NCBI RefSeq assembly: GCF_020144665.1 | Contig: NZ_JAAHBQ010000117.1 | Coordinates: 95,411-159,410, forward strand | Reading direction: 5' to 3' | Source of the DNA: Oscillatoria salina IIICB1 | Lineage (GTDB): Bacteria > Cyanobacteriota > Cyanobacteriia > Cyanobacteriales > SIO1D9 | Length of the DNA stretch: 64,000 nucleotides | Shown here: positions 63,038-64,000 of the stretch, piece by piece | Position numbering within the stretch: the stretch's first letter is position 1 | Layout: the number at the start of each line of letters is the position of its first letter | The notes under the pieces: generated by a model | Told to the model about the DNA's origin: nothing | Database searches by the model: none | What the model saw: only the letters and a program-made list of their open reading frames with translations | Translations under genes and position numbers: made by a program

Positions 63038-63253
63038 ATTCTAAGTGATTATGCGTAGCAAACATAACGATATTTCAGATTATTTTTAGCAATTATCCAA
63101 CCCAGGCAAAACCAAACTTCTAATAGCTAAAATTCTTTTCAGAAAAGTAAAAATCAACAGTTGAGTTGTCTTGAGACGACTTAGGCTATTAGCCAGGGAT
63201 TTAAGCCCCAGGCAGTTTGGATGAAGCGAATCTCAACACATGACGACTTAATG

Positions 63254-63262
63254 TGCTATGGT
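63254..63262 (+). promoter_or_regulatory. Candidate extended -10 of the SRP RNA gene
   Basis: TGTGCTATGGT contains TATGGT at 63257-63262 with an upstream TG, seven bases before the expected RNA start near 63269. No matching -35 was found. Confidence 0.35.
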
Positions 63263-63267
63263 AGTAA

Positions 63268-63365
63268 ATGACCCGGACTCGTGCGGTCACAACGCCCAAA
63301 CCTTGTCAGAACCGGAAGGTAGCAGCAATACGGGATGCTTGTGGCAGGCGCGAAATCCGGGTCTT
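63268..63365 (+). ncRNA. ffs: Signal recognition particle RNA (4.5S type)
   Basis: The roughly 97-nt RNA has the diagnostic SRP core CAGAACCGGAAGGTAGCAGC at 63307-63326 with the GGAA tetraloop and the symmetric loop. The outer stem pairs ACCCGGA (63271-63277) with TCCGGGT (63356-63362). It binds Ffh and, through FtsY (encoded at 3.5-5.3 kb here), directs nascent membrane proteins to the membrane. Confidence 0.95.
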
Positions 63366-63390
63366 CTCGTTTCTGGATTGGTGTTCAACA

Positions 63391-63960
63391 TTAAAAAGCA
63401 ATCTCTAAACTAAACCCAGGTAGTACATCTTCTCCAGACAAGATTACAGGCGTTTCTACCACTTCGACATCCTGCATTTGGCGATAAATTTCTACTTGCC
63501 GATCTTGGGGATTAATTAGCCAACCTAAGCGTAAACCACTGCGAAGATATTCCTGCATTTTAGCTTGTAGGGGTTGGAGGCGATCGCTCTTAGATCGCAA
63601 TTCAATCAGAAAATCGGGACAAATTGGCGGAAAACCCGATCTTTCCTCTTCACTCAAGGCTTCCCAGCGCGATAATTCTACCCAAGAGGCATCGGGGGCG
63701 CGAGATCCACTTCCAGGTAAACTAAAGATAGTCTGAGAACTGAACGCGATACCGAGTTTTGTCTGACGATTCCAAATTACCACGCTAGCAATTAAATTGG
63801 CTTGTTGGCTGCCACTTTCGCCACCAAGTGGTGTCACAATTATCAATTCTCCTGTAGGTGAACGTTCAAGTAAAAGATCGGGATTTGCCAAACATAACTG
63901 GTAAAATTGCGAGACAGTTAATTTCGTAATTGGATCTAAATTCAAGACAGTTGTCATCAC
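63391..63960 (-). CDS. Uma2 family (DUF820) putative endonuclease
   Basis: A 189-residue Uma2/DUF820 protein. Motifs: ELIIVTPLGGESG, APDASWV, CPDFLIELRSKSD and LGWLINPQDRQVEIYR. It closely resembles the Uma2 gene at 10227-10805, with the same length and motif order, and less so the one at 9572. ATG at 63957 follows the first Met directly and is an equally good start. The stop codon is 25 bp downstream of the SRP RNA, transcribed toward it. Confidence 0.86.
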   Translation of the reverse strand: MMTTVLNLDPITKLTVSQFYQLCLANPDLLLERSPTGELIIVTPLGGESGSQQANLIASVVIWNRQTKLGIAFSSQTIFSLPGSGSRAPDASWVELSRWEALSEEERSGFPPICPDFLIELRSKSDRLQPLQAKMQEYLRSGLRLGWLINPQDRQVEIYRQMQDVEVVETPVILSGEDVLPGFSLEIAF

Positions 63961-64000
63961 TTACATCCTCATTTAGTAGATCTACGGTGTACACACAAGT

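Larger units (their letters stand above)
62853..63267. other. 415-bp gap upstream of the PFE-CTERM gene
   Basis: Contains the long hairpin at 62881-62926 and the degenerate palindrome copy at 63013-63037. No gene. The right end (63254-63262) carries a TGTGCTATGGT extended -10-like sequence for the SRP RNA. Confidence 0.5.

Overview
The window is a contiguous piece of a cyanobacterial chromosome. The HIP1 octamer GCGATCGC is very frequent, intergenic gaps carry heptamer-type short tandem repeats (CCCCAAT/CCCCAGT), and many genes are cyanobacterial (Ycf23, Ycf52-like GNAT, Tic22, cyAbrB, HpsJ, DUF502, DUF2997, the CbiG-CobJ fusion, PFE-CTERM). HpsJ and the tandem repeats favour a filamentous, Oscillatoriales- or Nostocales-like organism; the genus cannot be fixed from the sequence alone.

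Layout. 1-8.8 kb: housekeeping block on the + strand (HpsJ-like, glycosyltransferase, DUF502, NusB, FtsY, PP2C phosphatase, a small membrane protein, ArgH). 8.8-9.3 kb: seven tandem terminator-like hairpins. 9.5-15.1 kb: accessory stretch with two Uma2 nucleases, an antitoxin-like protein, a large NACHT-pentapeptide protein and an orphan DUF433 protein. 15.1-26.2 kb: KefB-type antiporter, Ser/Thr kinase, Ycf23, aminotransferase, FetB permease, an anchored unknown, and a SucC/SucD-like pair whose CoA-ligase active site looks dismantled. 26.2-32.5 kb: AAA-WD40 protein (14 WD units), ABC exporter and a small membrane protein, among tandem-repeat spacers. 32.5-39.5 kb: mostly minus-strand genes (CbiG-CobJ, TsaC, PrmC, two Tic22, tRNA-Pro, GNAT) with several duplicated non-coding elements. 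39.9-50.8 kb: ACT protein, alpha/beta hydrolase, DUF6679-like, beta-CASP MBL protein, an unlisted 40-residue membrane protein, Na+/H+ antiporter, glycosyltransferase 39, cyAbrB, Rrf2. 50.9-58.4 kb: GFA, CobD, M23 peptidase, SH3/peptidoglycan-binding protein, PyrR, Fni, SppA, 2'-5' RNA ligase-like. 58.7-64 kb: two duplicated secreted LRR proteins, YciI-like, PFE-CTERM protein, SRP RNA and a third Uma2.

The genes do not form one pathway. Local groupings are: translation and export (NusB, FtsY, SRP RNA, SppA, PrmC, TsaC); corrinoid synthesis (CbiG-CobJ and CobD, 17 kb apart); outer membrane and envelope (Tic22 pair, M23, SH3/PG-binding, HpsJ, GT2, GT39); and sensing or defence-type proteins (NACHT-pentapeptide, AAA-WD40, kinase, Uma2). 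The most unusual items are the SucCD-like pair with E208Q/H246D-type substitutions, the hairpin array after argH, the NACHT-pentapeptide protein, the LRR pair with a conserved upstream inverted repeat, and a perfect 19-bp hairpin before the PFE-CTERM gene.
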